A stretch of DNA of 64,000 nucleotides from Trichosporon coremiiforme (Eukaryota > Basidiomycota > Tremellomycetes > Trichosporonales > Trichosporonaceae), in the NCBI GenBank assembly GCA_039545355.1, contig BCJJ01000041.1, forward strand, positions 41,661-105,660. The letters run 5' to 3'. Below the pieces are notes generated by a model that was not told where the DNA came from, did no database searches, and worked only from the letters and a program-made list of their open reading frames with translations. Position 1 is the first letter of the stretch, and the number at the start of each line of letters is the position of its first letter. The translations under genes and the position numbers were made by a program. Below, piece after piece: positions 45,525 to 57,651 of the stretch.

Positions 45525-48500
45525 ATGGAAGAACGCTGAGAGATGTTGGGAGTGCAGGCTCGCAGAGTGGTTCGTTCAACGGTTTAAGTGCACAAGTTCA
45601 TGTTGCGTTCGAGGGCGTCGCTGGGAAAACGCACACATGCGGATCTGTCGCTGCATCGTTGTGTACTGCGGAGGAGTAGGGCCCCGCTGATGAGCCCTTA
45701 GTAAGTACAGTCAACTACATAGCAAACGATTGCCTGGCATCTCTGTGCCGTACCGTCACTGGTGTCGCATCAGTGGCACTGTGCAGGATGTCGTGAACGC
45801 TGGCGGCTGTCGTCCCGCCCAGAGAGGTTATCAGTTCTCCATCGGTGTATTACTAGCAACGGCAACGGCCACTTCACTCCCTGCTGTCAGTGACCTCCAT
45901 GAGTGAGCAATGTTTTGAAGTCAAGAAGCGGTGGAGGTCGCCATCGAAGTTTCTGCCTTTCAGCAGTTCAGCCCATCGATCGCGGCGGACTGCTCGGGAA
46001 GTCCGGTGTACCGTCAACCAGGGATCGATAAATCGACAGACGATGGTCACGCGTGAGAGCGATGGAGAGGTCCGAAAAGCGCCCTGGCGGGTCCTGGACG
46101 CATGACCTGATGCCCCGAGTACCACGAAGGCAGTGCTACTTGGTCGAGACGTAGCCGGCAAGTTCTCATGCACTCACACCAGCCAACGTTGACCAGGATC
46201 ACGGACACCGATTTGCCAGCCAGCCTGGCCCGCCCCGCTGGACACCGCCAAGGGGCCCAGGTGCACTGCCAAGTGAACGGGGACGGGTGCTGTAGTGGGC
46301 AGTGGGACGATGCGCGTATGAACGTCGTACCCATTTATGATTGAAATTTGAGCGTAAACCTAAGGCGGCGAGCTGAACTGCAGTGGGTTTGAAACAGGAC
46401 CATCAAGCAAATTGCATAGCTTAACGCATCGCTGAGCATTGCTGATCAGGAATAGGAATAGAAATAGAAACCCGAGGGGTCACGAGGCGTCACCCAGGGG
46501 TCGTCGCACTGCCGTTGCTGTCATGCTGTCCCCAACGCACAGCTGGGGCATCGAACAGCACGCAATCATGCATCCTGTCCGAACAACTTGGGGGGCGCGC
46601 CAAGAGAATCAAGAGTTTGTTGTGAAGCATAACTGCAATCTCGCGGTCACCGCACGACCGGAACAACGTTACTGCTTGTCGCCGGTCACACTTGCACTCG
46701 CCGTGCTTGCCGTCCGCCGCCCCTCATGCCCGTTCGAGCCGTTCCCTGGCCCTAGACGACGATTGACCAAGCGTTCGCATCCGAGCGCGACTGACATTGA
46801 GCGCCAGCGTGCCAGCACCGCCATCGAAGGGAGGACATTACCAAGATCCTAGACATCCTGGAGTCCCACCCCTTGCGATTCAGTCGTCGTCGCCTGCGAC
46901 GGTTGGAGCTGGCTTCCACTGCTTTCAACAACTGAATGGACAGGATGCAGGATGTTGTTCTCATGCACATGCATTGCCTAGGATTATAGAATTGCACGGA
47001 TCGTAGGACCGAAGCTAGCAAGATGTAGTCGTGCCTGCAATGGCCGTGTGCAGGGAGGAACGAGTACTCGAGTTTTACGGGGGTTGTGGGTTGTCGCACT
47101 GACGTAATCTAACTTTTTTCCTGATCAGGGAAACGCCGAACCCCTTCCGTCCCTGATGGACAGACGAAGGCATCGAGAAGGATAGAGGGCGGAACAGCAG
47201 AGTGGGTCCAACGAGGTCGAAGAACTGATGACGTCGTCGCGCTGTCGAGAGATTTACAATTCGAGTGCCATTCGCCATCCGCTGTCGAGCAAGAGCCAGG
47301 ATAGCGCAGGATAACGACCAGAGCCTGCAGGGAATCTCCATGCCTCCTAAAACACCGATGATTACCCCATAGTCCAGCTTGACCTGCGGACACCTCCGCA
47401 CCTCAGTGGCAACAGTCCGAGCGCAGTGCACAGCATGGTCACTGACCGTCCAGCGGCCTCCGCCCACCGCCTCGCGGAGTCGTGAATCGTGAGCGGCGAG
47501 CCAGGTTGCATGTAACACAGGCGTTGTCATCTCACGCTCCGACCGACTTGCCGCTGGCACAGCTCGAAGATCATGACGTTGATTGTGGCATTGTATCAGT
47601 TACCACAATCCTCGACCCACCGGCATTCTTGCCATTGCCGGGGTCCGACTGCAACACATGAACGTGCTCGGATGTCAACAATCAACAAGCCCAAACGATA
47701 GCCTCCAGATAACAAGGTGCGGAGAGCGACGTCGGTGCGTTTACCCTCGCCTGCCTTCCCCCCCGCGCCTGCAGGTTCGGTGTCTAGACCTCAAGCCGGG
47801 CGCCATAGGCTGCGCAGGCCGCTCGGGGGATCTGATCAACCTCCCCCCCTCAAAATCATATCGGCCCGACATGAGAGAGCGGCCGTCCATGACGTATCAG
47901 GGTTTTACCGCTCCGATGGAGCTGTGTGGTCAGCTGCTTGCGACAACAGCTGTCGTCCGCAATAAGCTGCCTAAGCAGAGGTTCTCCGAGGGCCTCTGGG
48001 GCCAAGGTGTCGTCTGCATAACACAACGAGATGCACGCACATGCCAAGAGTGGCGGCAGGGTCGCCGAGCGAGACAAGCGAATCTCTGCAGGTTCTGCAG
48101 CTCTCGTCTTCACAATGGCAGACTGAGCAGCCCTGCCTTTCGTCATCTCCGCTTGTAGCCCACTACGGATGCCCCAGCAGCCAGCTGACTGTCTCGTCGG
48201 TTCCCCGCTCCTGGTGCCCCCGCCCGTGTGCCCTCATGCCCTTCAACTTCCTCGCTTCGCCTCCTCCAGATTTGCATGCCGGTTCCTGGACTTCAAAATT
48301 ACCTGGTTGACTTGCCCCTCGACTTTTCCTCCCGCGCGTCCGTCGCTTGTATCGCTACGTTATGTGAATCTACCTGCACCGAGCACCGATGCTGCCATGA
48401 CTCATAGCTCGTGGGCCATACGCCGCCGTAGTTCGCGATGCGCAGAACATGAGGACCGGCGACATCACGGTATGCCGCTGCATGAACTTTTCACTCCGCC

Positions 48501-50222
48501 TCATCACTGAACACCAAACTCTAGCATCTAGCAACTCTTCGCACGAACGCAAAAGCGCAACCGGCCAGATCTCGCTCGTCTTACGATTCTATAATCTTCA
48601 GCGAATCAGTAATCTCGACGCTTCGACACCGGCCCCGACTTTCGAACCGGCCGGTCACCCCGACAGACAGCTTGTGATTGCACGACCGAGCGATCACTCG
48701 TCGCCACCGTTGCGTGTTCAAGACTGGCACTGCTCAGGAGTACAGACGGACCCCCGTCCCACCCCTGAGAGCTCGGACGCCTTGCCCCTTGATCGTTGAT
48801 ATATTCTCCCAGGGAGTCTCGCACCTTGGCTGCGGCATTGAACGCAGTCGTTGCACCGCTCAGCGCAGACAAGCATCAGGAAGCAGCGAAACAGGTAAGT
48901 GTACGGTACGCTTGGCCATCTGCGCTTTGGCTTGGCTGTTCCCTTGCTCCCTTGGTTGTTCCCATTTCTGTCAGACCCTCGTTGCCCAACGCCCGACCCT
49001 GAGCCAGGAGCGCCCAGGACGTTACGACACGATCTCCAGTGCAAGCTAGCTCAGAATCGCAGGCTGCTGCCGGGGGCGTCCGAGGCGCTCAGGCACAGGC
49101 CTAGGAGGACGATTACAATTTCAGCAAATCTGCGGTAGTGCTGGGGTCCGAATGCTAATTGGCGATTAAGGTTTCTGCGGCGCATCTGTATACAAGGACA
49201 ATTATTCCTGTTTGCGGCTCGCGGCTCAGCACCCGCGCGCACCCACACCCACACTCACTCACACCGCTCTCGTCCCTAGTCCTCTTGACGATGTCATAGT
49301 GGACCCTGGCTTAGTTCTAGCTCTAGCTCTGGTTCTGACCCCCGTCCCTCTCCTCTACCCTCCGCCCCGTCCCCTCGGACCTCCCACCTCATAGCTCCCT
49401 AGACCGCTTCCTAATCTCTGGACCTGTGGACATCTGGGCTCACCATAGCAAGCAAGCGCACCTGCAACGACCGACTGACGACCCAGCGGCCACCATCCCC
49501 TAGCCGAAGGGAACCAAGCCGCTCTCTCACACCCAAGCGTACCGTACCCGCCTTCTCGACACCATTCATCCACTCGTCATCTTCCGCCCTCCATCTCACA
49601 CCTTCACTCTCATCTCTCGACTCTTCATCTTTCTGGACCTCCAGTACAGGCGATCCCACGCCGCTCATCGAATCGCATCTCCCTCACGCCCTCATCGGCT
49701 CCTCACCCTCAGCCGCGGTCGTGGTCCCTGCCCTGTCTATCCGTCCATCCCTGTCCTAGCTGTCCTTCATTTCGTTGCGTCCATCGACCCTCGGCGCTGA
49801 CACCGACCTGCGCAATCCGCAATCCGCAAGCGGCACACGGTACACGGCACACTGCAATCTGCGACCCGTTGCGCCAACGACGTTAGAGTGACTGCGGTGC
49901 ACTACGCTATCGTACAATATCAGCGTCCGATTCGCCGGTCACACAGCCAGGTCCCCCCCGCACTCTCATTCAACGCGCGCCGTTCCTCAGCCCGAAAGCC
50001 CCTCGACCCCCTCGGCCACTCCCTGTGAAACCATCCCACAACCCACCACACCCCGTTACCTGTGGCCTGTCGACCTGCAGTCCTGCAGTCTGCCTGTCAA
50101 TCCGACCTTCCCTGTGCATCGCATCGATCCCGCTCGTTCTCGTCCAACCACAGGTCGTCGCCCGACGCCTGCCGCAATACCGCATCTAGCACTTCCAGTA
50201 CCGCTTCACGCTAGCCTGCAAA
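45525..50222. other. Gene-poor region of about 4.7 kb
   Basis: No family-like protein on either strand. A short A/G microsatellite (GGAATA-like units) lies at 46449-46469. From about 49200 to 50220 the plus strand is strongly C/T-rich, continuing to 51026, as in the leader of the next gene. I could not recognise a tRNA; one TTCGAA box near 48655 lacks a fold. Confidence 0.45.
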
Positions 50223-53200
50223 ATGGCGCTCAATGCTGCAGTGACTCTGCAACCGTGGGAGGAGGTGAGTAGAGTTCAGTGCATCATACCCTGCCCTGTC
50301 TTGTCTTGGTATCCATCGGTTCCTTAGTTTTCATCGCCTCCTCTCGCCTGTCCCTCCTCTGTCCTCGCTCCTGTCACTCTCCTGGAATACATCCTAGTGT
50401 CCTGGGCTGGCTTCTCGTCCTGAACTCGAAGCCCAAGCCAAGCGGGACCACGACCTCCGCTCTGCACCGCTACCACTGCTAGTGACTCTAGTGCCGAGCA
50501 CGCCCAGCCCGTGCCGAAACCGTTGAAACGTATCATACGTCCTCGACGTGAACTGTGACGCATTCGGTGAGGCGCAGCGCGGCGTCCAATTTTCCTGGAC
50601 GCTTGGACACACTGCCTTACCCTCATTTCCGCGTATCTATCACAGATACTGATCGTCACCCTTGCCCCTCTCCCCATCGGCCGGCGGCTGCATCCCACCT
50701 ATCTCTCATCCGTCCATCTCGTCTTTACACTTCTCTCCCCATACACACAGCTACACACTCCCTTCATTCTTCTTCATCCTCCGCGTTCCAGTCTCCTGGT
50801 TTCTACTCTACACACACCGACGCGCCCGACGTTGAGAACTCGTTCTTATCGTCAATTGGATGGCGACACCGCCTCGCCAGCTCTAGATTCCATTCGAAAA
50901 TCACACACCCCAGCTCTCCACACGCTGCGGCGCCTTGTCACCACCTCTACCCCTCCCCAGCCCTCGCATTCCGCAGTCACTTCGAAACCACCCACTGCAG
51001 ACTTTCTTGGCTAACACGTCCTTCAGCAACAACTGCCTTCGCCCACGGACGAGAAGAAGTCGCTCCCGTCCCTCGACCTCTCTCGCACCCGCTCGACGTC
51101 CCTTTCCACGCACTCTGGCGATACCAGCCTCCACCGAGTAATCTCTGGCGACCCCGACTGTCCGCCCCCAGCTTGGAAACGTCGACCGAGTCAGCGTTCC
51201 TCATCTAACGGTTCCGCTTCCACCACTTCCAGCCTACCGACCAGATCGCAGTCGCTTTCCGTTTCCTCTCCGCATCAGCCCCAACGCCGCCTGCCGAACG
51301 GACTCAGGATGACTTACGCTAACGGCCTCTCCCCGTCCACTTCACGTGGCGGCTTCCCTCGGCAGGGACCGCCGCCAGCGGCGTTCCGCGGTCGAGTGAG
51401 GCTAGGCAACGGGTCTAACCGTTCTTCGCTCGCTTCCTACGATGGCATGAACTCCGAAGAGCTTTGGACCCTCGAGGACGACCCGACGCCGGACATGAGC
51501 AACCCTACCCGTTCGTCCGCCGAGCGACCGCTCGACACGGTTCGACGCATGAGCTACACGATCACCGATCAGTCATTGTATGCTGGCATGCCTACTGAAA
51601 TTATCTGGCCGACCGCTCCCACCGACGAGGAGTACCTCTATGAGCCGCCACCCAAGACGCGATCTCTCACGAATGTCGCGTCAATCAAGCGTCGTACCAC
51701 ACTGCGCAAGTCAAAATCAAAAGGCGCCGCCATAGACTCGCATCCTCCCATCTCGGGTGGTGGTTATCCCAGGCGTGCCGCGTCCAAGGATGCGCTGTCC
51801 TCGGCCCACTCATCGACGACCTCGCTCTCGATTCCCCACAACAAATCGCAGGCTTCGCTGAAGAGCTCGCGCCCGCCGTCGATGGCAGGTGTCGGTGCTT
51901 ATCAGTATGATTTGCTCGGTGCCCTTGCACCCCGCGACGGAGGCTACGCCATCGCAGCCCAGATCGGTCACAGTTTCAGCCCCGTGAGCTCTGTAAACAG
52001 CTCGGACGATCGACGATCGATTCACGCCTCGCCCCCCGGAAGCTTCCGTGGCGCACGTGGGCCTAGCTCTAGGAGCTCTGGCATGCGGTGGAGTGTCGAT
52101 GGCGAAGACCCCATTCTTCCCCCAGCGCCAGTGCGCGGATCTGGCGGATCCATGCTGTCCGTGTCCTCGACCCAGAGCGACGACTATGACACCCCTCAGT
52201 CGGCGCAGCTCGCTGTCGCGCAGGCGACCCGACCTTGCGAGCCGAGTCCCCTCAGCATGCAGACGACTACCGCTGCCGACATGGATGCTGTCTCTTCCCC
52301 CATCGCCACCGATGCTCCTCAAATGTTTGCACCGGTTCCGGCACCGGCGCCGATCAACTTGTTCGCCGATGTGCCCTTTGAGGATGCTGAGCCCGCCGCC
52401 GTTAACCTTAAGAAGGCGAAGACGAAGAAGGAGATGAAGGCTGAAAAGAAGGAGGCGGAGAAGCAGGCCAAGCTCGCTGCAAAGGCTGATGCCCAGCGTG
52501 CTGCTCAGCAGAAGGCTGACGCTGCCAAGAAGGCTGCCGACGACAAGCGTCGTGCCCAGGAGGAGGCTGTTCGTGCCAAGACTCAGGCGAAGGCTGATGC
52601 CGCCCGCAAGCAGCAGGAGGACAAGGAGCGTGCCAAGCTCCAGAAGAAGGAGGCCGAGCTGAGGAAAGTTGAGCAGGCTAAGGCTGCTGAGCAGCTCAAG
52701 ATCGCGGAGCAGAAGAAGGCCGCTGAACTGAAGAAGGAGCAGAAGCTGAGGAAGGCGGCTACTCCCGAGCCCCAGGCTGTTGCAGCGCCTGTCAAGACTG
52801 AGCCAACCCCTAAGCGACGGACCTCGCTCAAGTTCATGCGGTCTTCCTCTGGCACTGGTCCCGTGCCTGCCGTCGCGCCTGCCGCTCGCGGAAGCCCACC
52901 TCCGGCACCCTCGCAGTCCAGCCGCCTTGCGCCTCCTGTTGCTGCCGCGGCCGGTGGAGCTGCCGCCGTTGCTGCTTCGGAGCTCGGCAGCCTGTCGAAG
53001 ACTGAACTCTACACCGGTCCTCGTCCTCCCTCGAACCGCACACCTTCTCTCAACAGTACTCAGGCCAGCTCTACCCCTCGTCCGGAGAAGCGTGGATTCA
53101 TGTCTTCGCTTAAGAAGCGCTTCTCGATGGCGAGCATGGAGCCTACCCCGACACTGCAGAAGCCGCGGCCCAACTCGATCGCTGTCTCCCAGGGATCGCC

Positions 53201-53744
53201 TACTCCTGTCGCCCCTATCTCGCAGGCGGCGCCCCAGCGTGCCCCCGCCCCGACCCCGGCTCCCACTGCCCAGCGCGCGCCTGTCGTCCAGCCGCCGCCG
53301 CGAAGCACCTCCTCGCCGCAGCAGGCTCCAATTCAGCAGCGTCCGACCATGCCGCCCCCGGTCATCATCCCCCCGCGTGGCTCGTCAGCCAACGCTGCCA
53401 TGCCCGTCTCCATCCCCTTGCGCGGATCGTCGCTCGCCATCGTCGGTGGATCCGAGTCATCGGACGACAACATTGAGAGTGGCGCGAGCAACCCCTCGTC
53501 TGTCATCGTCACCCCCACTATCTCCATGGACAGGAACTCGACCTCGTCGCTTCTGGAGCACCCCCACCCGAACGGAGCCTTCCGCGAGCGCTCGGACTCT
53601 GGCATTTCGGCGGGCGGTTCGCAGACGACCGACGGCGGTCTCCACACCCCTCCGTCTGAGGCCAGCTTCTCCAACCCTCTGCAGAGCCGCAAGGAGTCAG
53701 ACTCCATGCACATGCAGCCCACCCCTGCCCTTACCGTGGTTTAA
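50223..53744 (+). CDS. Coiled-coil, Ser/Pro-rich protein of unknown function
   Basis: Predicted 919 aa from exons 50223-50264 and 51027-53744. The 762-nt intron starts GTGAGT and ends CTAACACGTCCTTCAG; exon 1 (ALNAAVTLQPWEE) rests on frame and splice signals alone, and an internal ATG at 51309 would give an 811-aa form. The protein is low in complexity: Ser/Arg/Pro regions, then a long charged coiled coil at about residues 475-595 made of Lys/Glu/Ala heptads (KKEMKAEKKEAEKQAKLAAK), then a Pro/Ala region containing a basic patch EKRGFMSSLKKRFS near 700. The end is Ser/Asn/Gly-rich. No enzyme, SH3 or PH domain is visible. Basic amphipathic plus coiled-coil design would fit a membrane- or cytoskeleton-associated scaffold, but that is a guess. 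Confidence 0.75.
50265..51026 (+). other. Probable 762-nt first intron / pyrimidine-rich leader
   Basis: GT donor (GTGAGTAGAG), CTAAC branch and CAG acceptor frame this stretch. It is strongly C/T-rich and by far the longest intron proposed in the window. If exon 1 is wrong, this is 5' untranslated leader of the 51309 start. Confidence 0.45.
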
Positions 53745-54339
53745 AGAGACATTGCAGTAGATCATTTACATCATTTCCCAGGCAAGAATACCCCATCAAC
53801 ACCCAACTCGCACACTCACATTTTGTCAATCCTTACCCATTCCCTTAACGTTTCCAAAAGTCACGATACTTGTTCACTTCACACATGTCTGAATCTGTAC
53901 TTTTCCCCATCCATCAACCGCACGCAACCCATCACTACGGACAGTCGTCTCATATCCCTCTCTAGACGCTGGAATGAGCCATTCAACTTTCACCTCTTTG
54001 TAGTAGTCACCATTTCATCTTCTTGTGACGAAACCGCAGTCGGCGACATGCATACATGGTGTAACTGCGGCCTGCTGCTGATCTGATCTATGTTCTGTAT
54101 GCACCGGTGATGACATCAGAGAGATCTATGACGCCCTGGGCTTGGCGCCATGTTCCGGGAACGTGGGTGGAGATCATGTGATGTGGGGGGCTCAGACAAA
54201 TGATAAGCCGCGAGGTACCTCCGCAAATGGATGTAGATACGCGTCCGCCGCTCCCGCTAAGATCGACTCACCTTTGACTCACCAGTCTTCCTCGTCTACC
54301 GTTGGCCACTGCGTTCCTTCAAACATCCGCACAGCCATC
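53745..54339. other. Intergenic region
   Basis: 595 bp between two plus-strand genes: 3' flank of the coiled-coil gene and promoter of the nicotinate phosphoribosyltransferase. No RNA gene or repeat recognised. Confidence 0.4.
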
Positions 54340-55872
54340 ATGTCCGCGCAAGATACCAAGGAGGTGGACACCTTCGCGCTCCCCGCCGAGGAGCTGGACA
54401 TGCCGTTCTCCATCCTCGACACGGACCTGTACAAGGTAAATAAAGATCAGCTTGCACGTTCGCCGCTGACGCTACAGCTGACAATGCAAAACGCGGTGCT
54501 GCGGCACTTCCCAAACGCAGAGGTTGTGATCCGCTTCAACAACCGCGCGCCGCAGATGCGCTTCAGCCGCGAGTGCTTCGACTGGATCCAGGAGCGGGTT
54601 AATCGTGCGTACCAGCTTCCAAGAGGAGGGCTTCGAAGCTGACAACAGACCTCGAGACGCTCCACCTGACGCAGGAGGAGAGGCGGCGCCTGGCCAAGGC
54701 CTGCCCTTACTTCCCGGAGAGCTACCTCGACTTCTTGGAGCAGCTCCGCCTGAGGCCCCGTGAGCAGGTCAAGCTCACCTTCCTCGAGAAGGAGGACGGG
54801 ATGGGCGAGATTGCATGCGAGATCCGGGGACCTTGGCGGGACTGCATTATGTACGAGATCCCGATCATGGCGACTAGTAAGCTTCAGTTGCCCGTCCCTA
54901 TAGCTGATACCAGTCTCGGAGGGATACTTCAAGTTTGTTGACAAGGATTGGACGATGGACGGGCAGTTTGGTGAGCTGGCCAGTTGAAGCACATCTGACG
55001 CCAGACCTCGCGAAGGAGAAGGCGCTCCAACTTCTTAACTCGCCCGAGGGAGTGTCGCCGATTGCTTTCAGCGAGTTTGGCACGCGGCGCCGGCGCAGCT
55101 TTTACGCGCACGACGTAGTTATGCGCGGTCTGATCGAGGGATTCGAGGAGTACAAGAAGAACGGAGGAAAGGGCGGTGTGCTGTCGGGAACGAGCAACGT
55201 GAGCTATCGCAGGGACGACTCAGCTGACGACAGGTCTATCTCGCGCTGAAGTACGGACTTACGCCGAGCGGGACGATTGCTCACGAGTGGATCATGGCCA
55301 TCGGCGCGACGTACGGGTACGAGCACGCGAACGCGCGCGCGATGGACATGTGGGAGGAAGTCTACCCTGCGAACGCGGAGCACCGACCGCCCCTCATCAT
55401 GCTGACGGACACGTACACTGCTGGCGTGTTCTTCGCCGACTTCATCGCCGACCCGGCTCGCGCGCTGCGCTGGAACGCTCTGCGACAGGACAGCGGCGAT
55501 CCGTACGAGTTTGTGCGCCAGGCGAAGGCGGCATGGGAGACCGTGTGCGCCAAGACTGGCCGCCCGGTATCGGAGGCGCTCGCAGGCAAGCGTGTCGTGT
55601 TCAGTGACAGCCTCGACGTCGAGCGCGCGATCAAGCTGCAGCAGGGATGCGATGAGATTGGCCTCGCTGCCGCGTTCGGTATTGGAACCTTCTTCACGAA
55701 CGACTTCAAGCGCAAGTCGGACCCGACACAGCAGAGCAAGGCGCTCAACATGGTCATCAAGCTGAACCAGATCGACGGCAAGGACTGCGTCAAGCTCAGC
55801 GACGATAAGGGAAAGCACACCGGAGCTAAAGAGGAGGTCGAGCGTGCTCAGAAGGAGCTCCACCTCATCTAG
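54340..55872 (+). CDS. NPT1: Nicotinate phosphoribosyltransferase
   Basis: Predicted 446 aa from exons 54340-54435, 54478-54604, 54649-54876, 54914-54970, 55005-55198 and 55234-55872. It makes nicotinate mononucleotide from nicotinate and PRPP with ATP, the first step of the Preiss-Handler salvage route to NAD. Family motifs in order: SILDTDLYKLTMQNAVL (joined over intron 1), EGYFKFVDKDW, FSEFGTRRRRSF, LSGTSNVYLALKYG (joined over intron 5), GTIAHEW, DTYTAGVFF, RQDSGDP, VFSDSLD and FGIGTFFTND near the phosphate-binding end. Length matches yeast Npt1. The 42-nt first intron is a multiple of three without stops, so retention would insert 14 residues into DLYK/LTMQ; the conserved motif shows it must be removed. 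Its stop lies 82 bp from that of the convergent hydrolase-like gene. Confidence 0.96.
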
Positions 55873-55954
55873 ATGCATAGGGTATACTAGCGCGATACAC
55901 TGTTGAACACTGCTGCACTGATCTTCCTTGTACCTCTGTCCTCAAACCCGAGGT

Positions 55955-56928
55955 CTACCGCTTAACCTCATACACGCCCTCCATGTTCTGCGCTATCGGC
56001 TTCTCCATGACCTGTCCCCAGAAGCGCATGATACCAGCCCACTCGTCAGTGGAGCGGGGCATATCCGGCCCTCTGCCCGCTTCAGCGCGAACAACAGTCG
56101 TCGGCTCAAACGCGCGCTCGACATCTCCCTCCTCCTTCTGCGTGCTGTCCATCGTGGGCCCCGAGCGCGTAAAGTAACAGCAAGGCGTAGGGTAGTGATA
56201 AGCCTTATCGGGATGGCTGGACATGGCCCCACACACGGCGGTGACGGACCCGAGCCGGGCGACCTTGCCCGAGGGGAGCTCGAGCGGCTCCCGGCCGACA
56301 GAGTAGGCGAGGTCGAGCGCGAGAGTGGCGCCATGCTGCCACCCGAAGAGGTGCACGTTGGCGTTTGGCCATCCCTGGCCCAGGATCGTGGAGAGGAGTT
56401 GGCGGAATCGCGGCAGGACACCCGACACGTCCGGGTTGGGGAGCGGATTGAACATCCCGTCAAACGCGGGGTAGTACATGTACGCGTTTGGAATGAGGGG
56501 CACGCTGCTGTCAGCTCTGTCCTGCTTGCCCAGATACAGCTGTATTCCCGTCTATCCTTTCTCTTTTCCAGCTGTATTTAGCCCAGGCCCGCCCGGTCCT
56601 GCTCGGAAACTGTGGTGCGGGTTTCCAAGCTCAGACGCAGGAGGAAGCCTGGGAGGAGTACGAAGAAGGACGCAAGAACTCACGGGATCTGTCCCTCAAC
56701 CACAAGCACAGCCGTATACGGCAGCTGCATCTTCTTCGCGAGTTCAGTGAAACTGCGCATGTTGTCGCCCAAGCCGTGGAACATGACGAGCAAGTTCAGA
56801 TCCGCGCGCGCGGCAGGGACATACTCCGACTTCCACCCGTGGAGCGCCGGTTTCGGGCGGCGCGGTGGCGGAGACACAGGCTTTAGGTTCAACGGCTGCG
56901 AGGCGTCGAGGACGGGCGGGATGCTCAT
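55955..56928 (-). CDS. Alpha/beta-hydrolase-fold protein without nucleophile Ser
   Basis: Predicted 264 aa from exons 56928-56684 and 56504-55955 (179-nt intron; the acceptor is a CAGCAG pair). The layout is of the phospholipase/carboxylesterase branch: LNLLVMFHGLGDNMRSF forms the oxyanion-hole strand, followed by AVLVVEGQIP, AYMYYPAFDGMF, and a nucleophile-elbow strand NVHLFGWQHGATLALDL. The elbow normally reads G-x-S-x-G; here it is G-W-Q-H-G, read directly from codons GGG TGG CAG CAT GGC, so the catalytic Ser is missing. Late sequence has AVCGAMSSHPDKAY. No signal peptide or membrane helix. Either a pseudo-hydrolase with a binding role or an enzyme with another nucleophile; orthologues would tell. 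Confidence 0.8.
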
Positions 56929-57651
56929 TTTTTGCGATATCTAGGGCTGGTGAGGAGAAAGAGGAGAGGAGGTGAGTTAAAGAGGCAAAAGGAATAATGG
57001 AAGATCGGCGATCGACAGAGACTTTCAGTGTGGAGGTGGAGGCGGGGCTATTGTTTTGACCTCTGGTTGTGAGTCACCCTGCAAGGTGGACACTGCCATG
57101 CTTTTGCTGCTGAAACAGCAAGAAGGTATAGTACGGGACTGCGGGGCCAGACACTCGGAGGCATGCTTGGAATAGCTCCAGTGCTGCTGTATACCCTTGA
57201 GGCAACTTAGGTCTATCGAACGTCAGCGACATCGCTGACCGGGCCTGAGCGGGCACCCCTCTGATCACCGCTGAGGAACACGCACATCGAGGTGTGGGAC
57301 ACCGCTGGCTGACTCAGATGACCGCCGCTCTGTGGGCATACAAAGATGCGGCGATGAGGTCCTCCTACTCCCCCGTCCCCCAACACTATCACTCACCGCA
57401 GGTTGCTCGGACTTGTGAAAGAACGGATAATCAAGCGCACGCACAGAAACTCGTGGGTAAGGCTGCTTCCCTCGCTCACATAACGCTCGGGCGTACGGCT
57501 CGCGACCTCATTCTGCGCAAGTGGCTCGCTCACTCACTGCAGACACCATCGCCAAGTTCAATCTTTCATAACCATTACTGCGTCGCTACTGTGTACAAAG
57601 ACCTGTTCACCTTCGCACTGCCGATTCCGACCCATATTCCTTCGGGCCGCT
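56929..57651. other. Intergenic region
   Basis: 723 bp: promoter of the hydrolase-like gene on the left and 3' flank of the sugar transporter on the right. No gene or RNA recognised. Confidence 0.4.
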
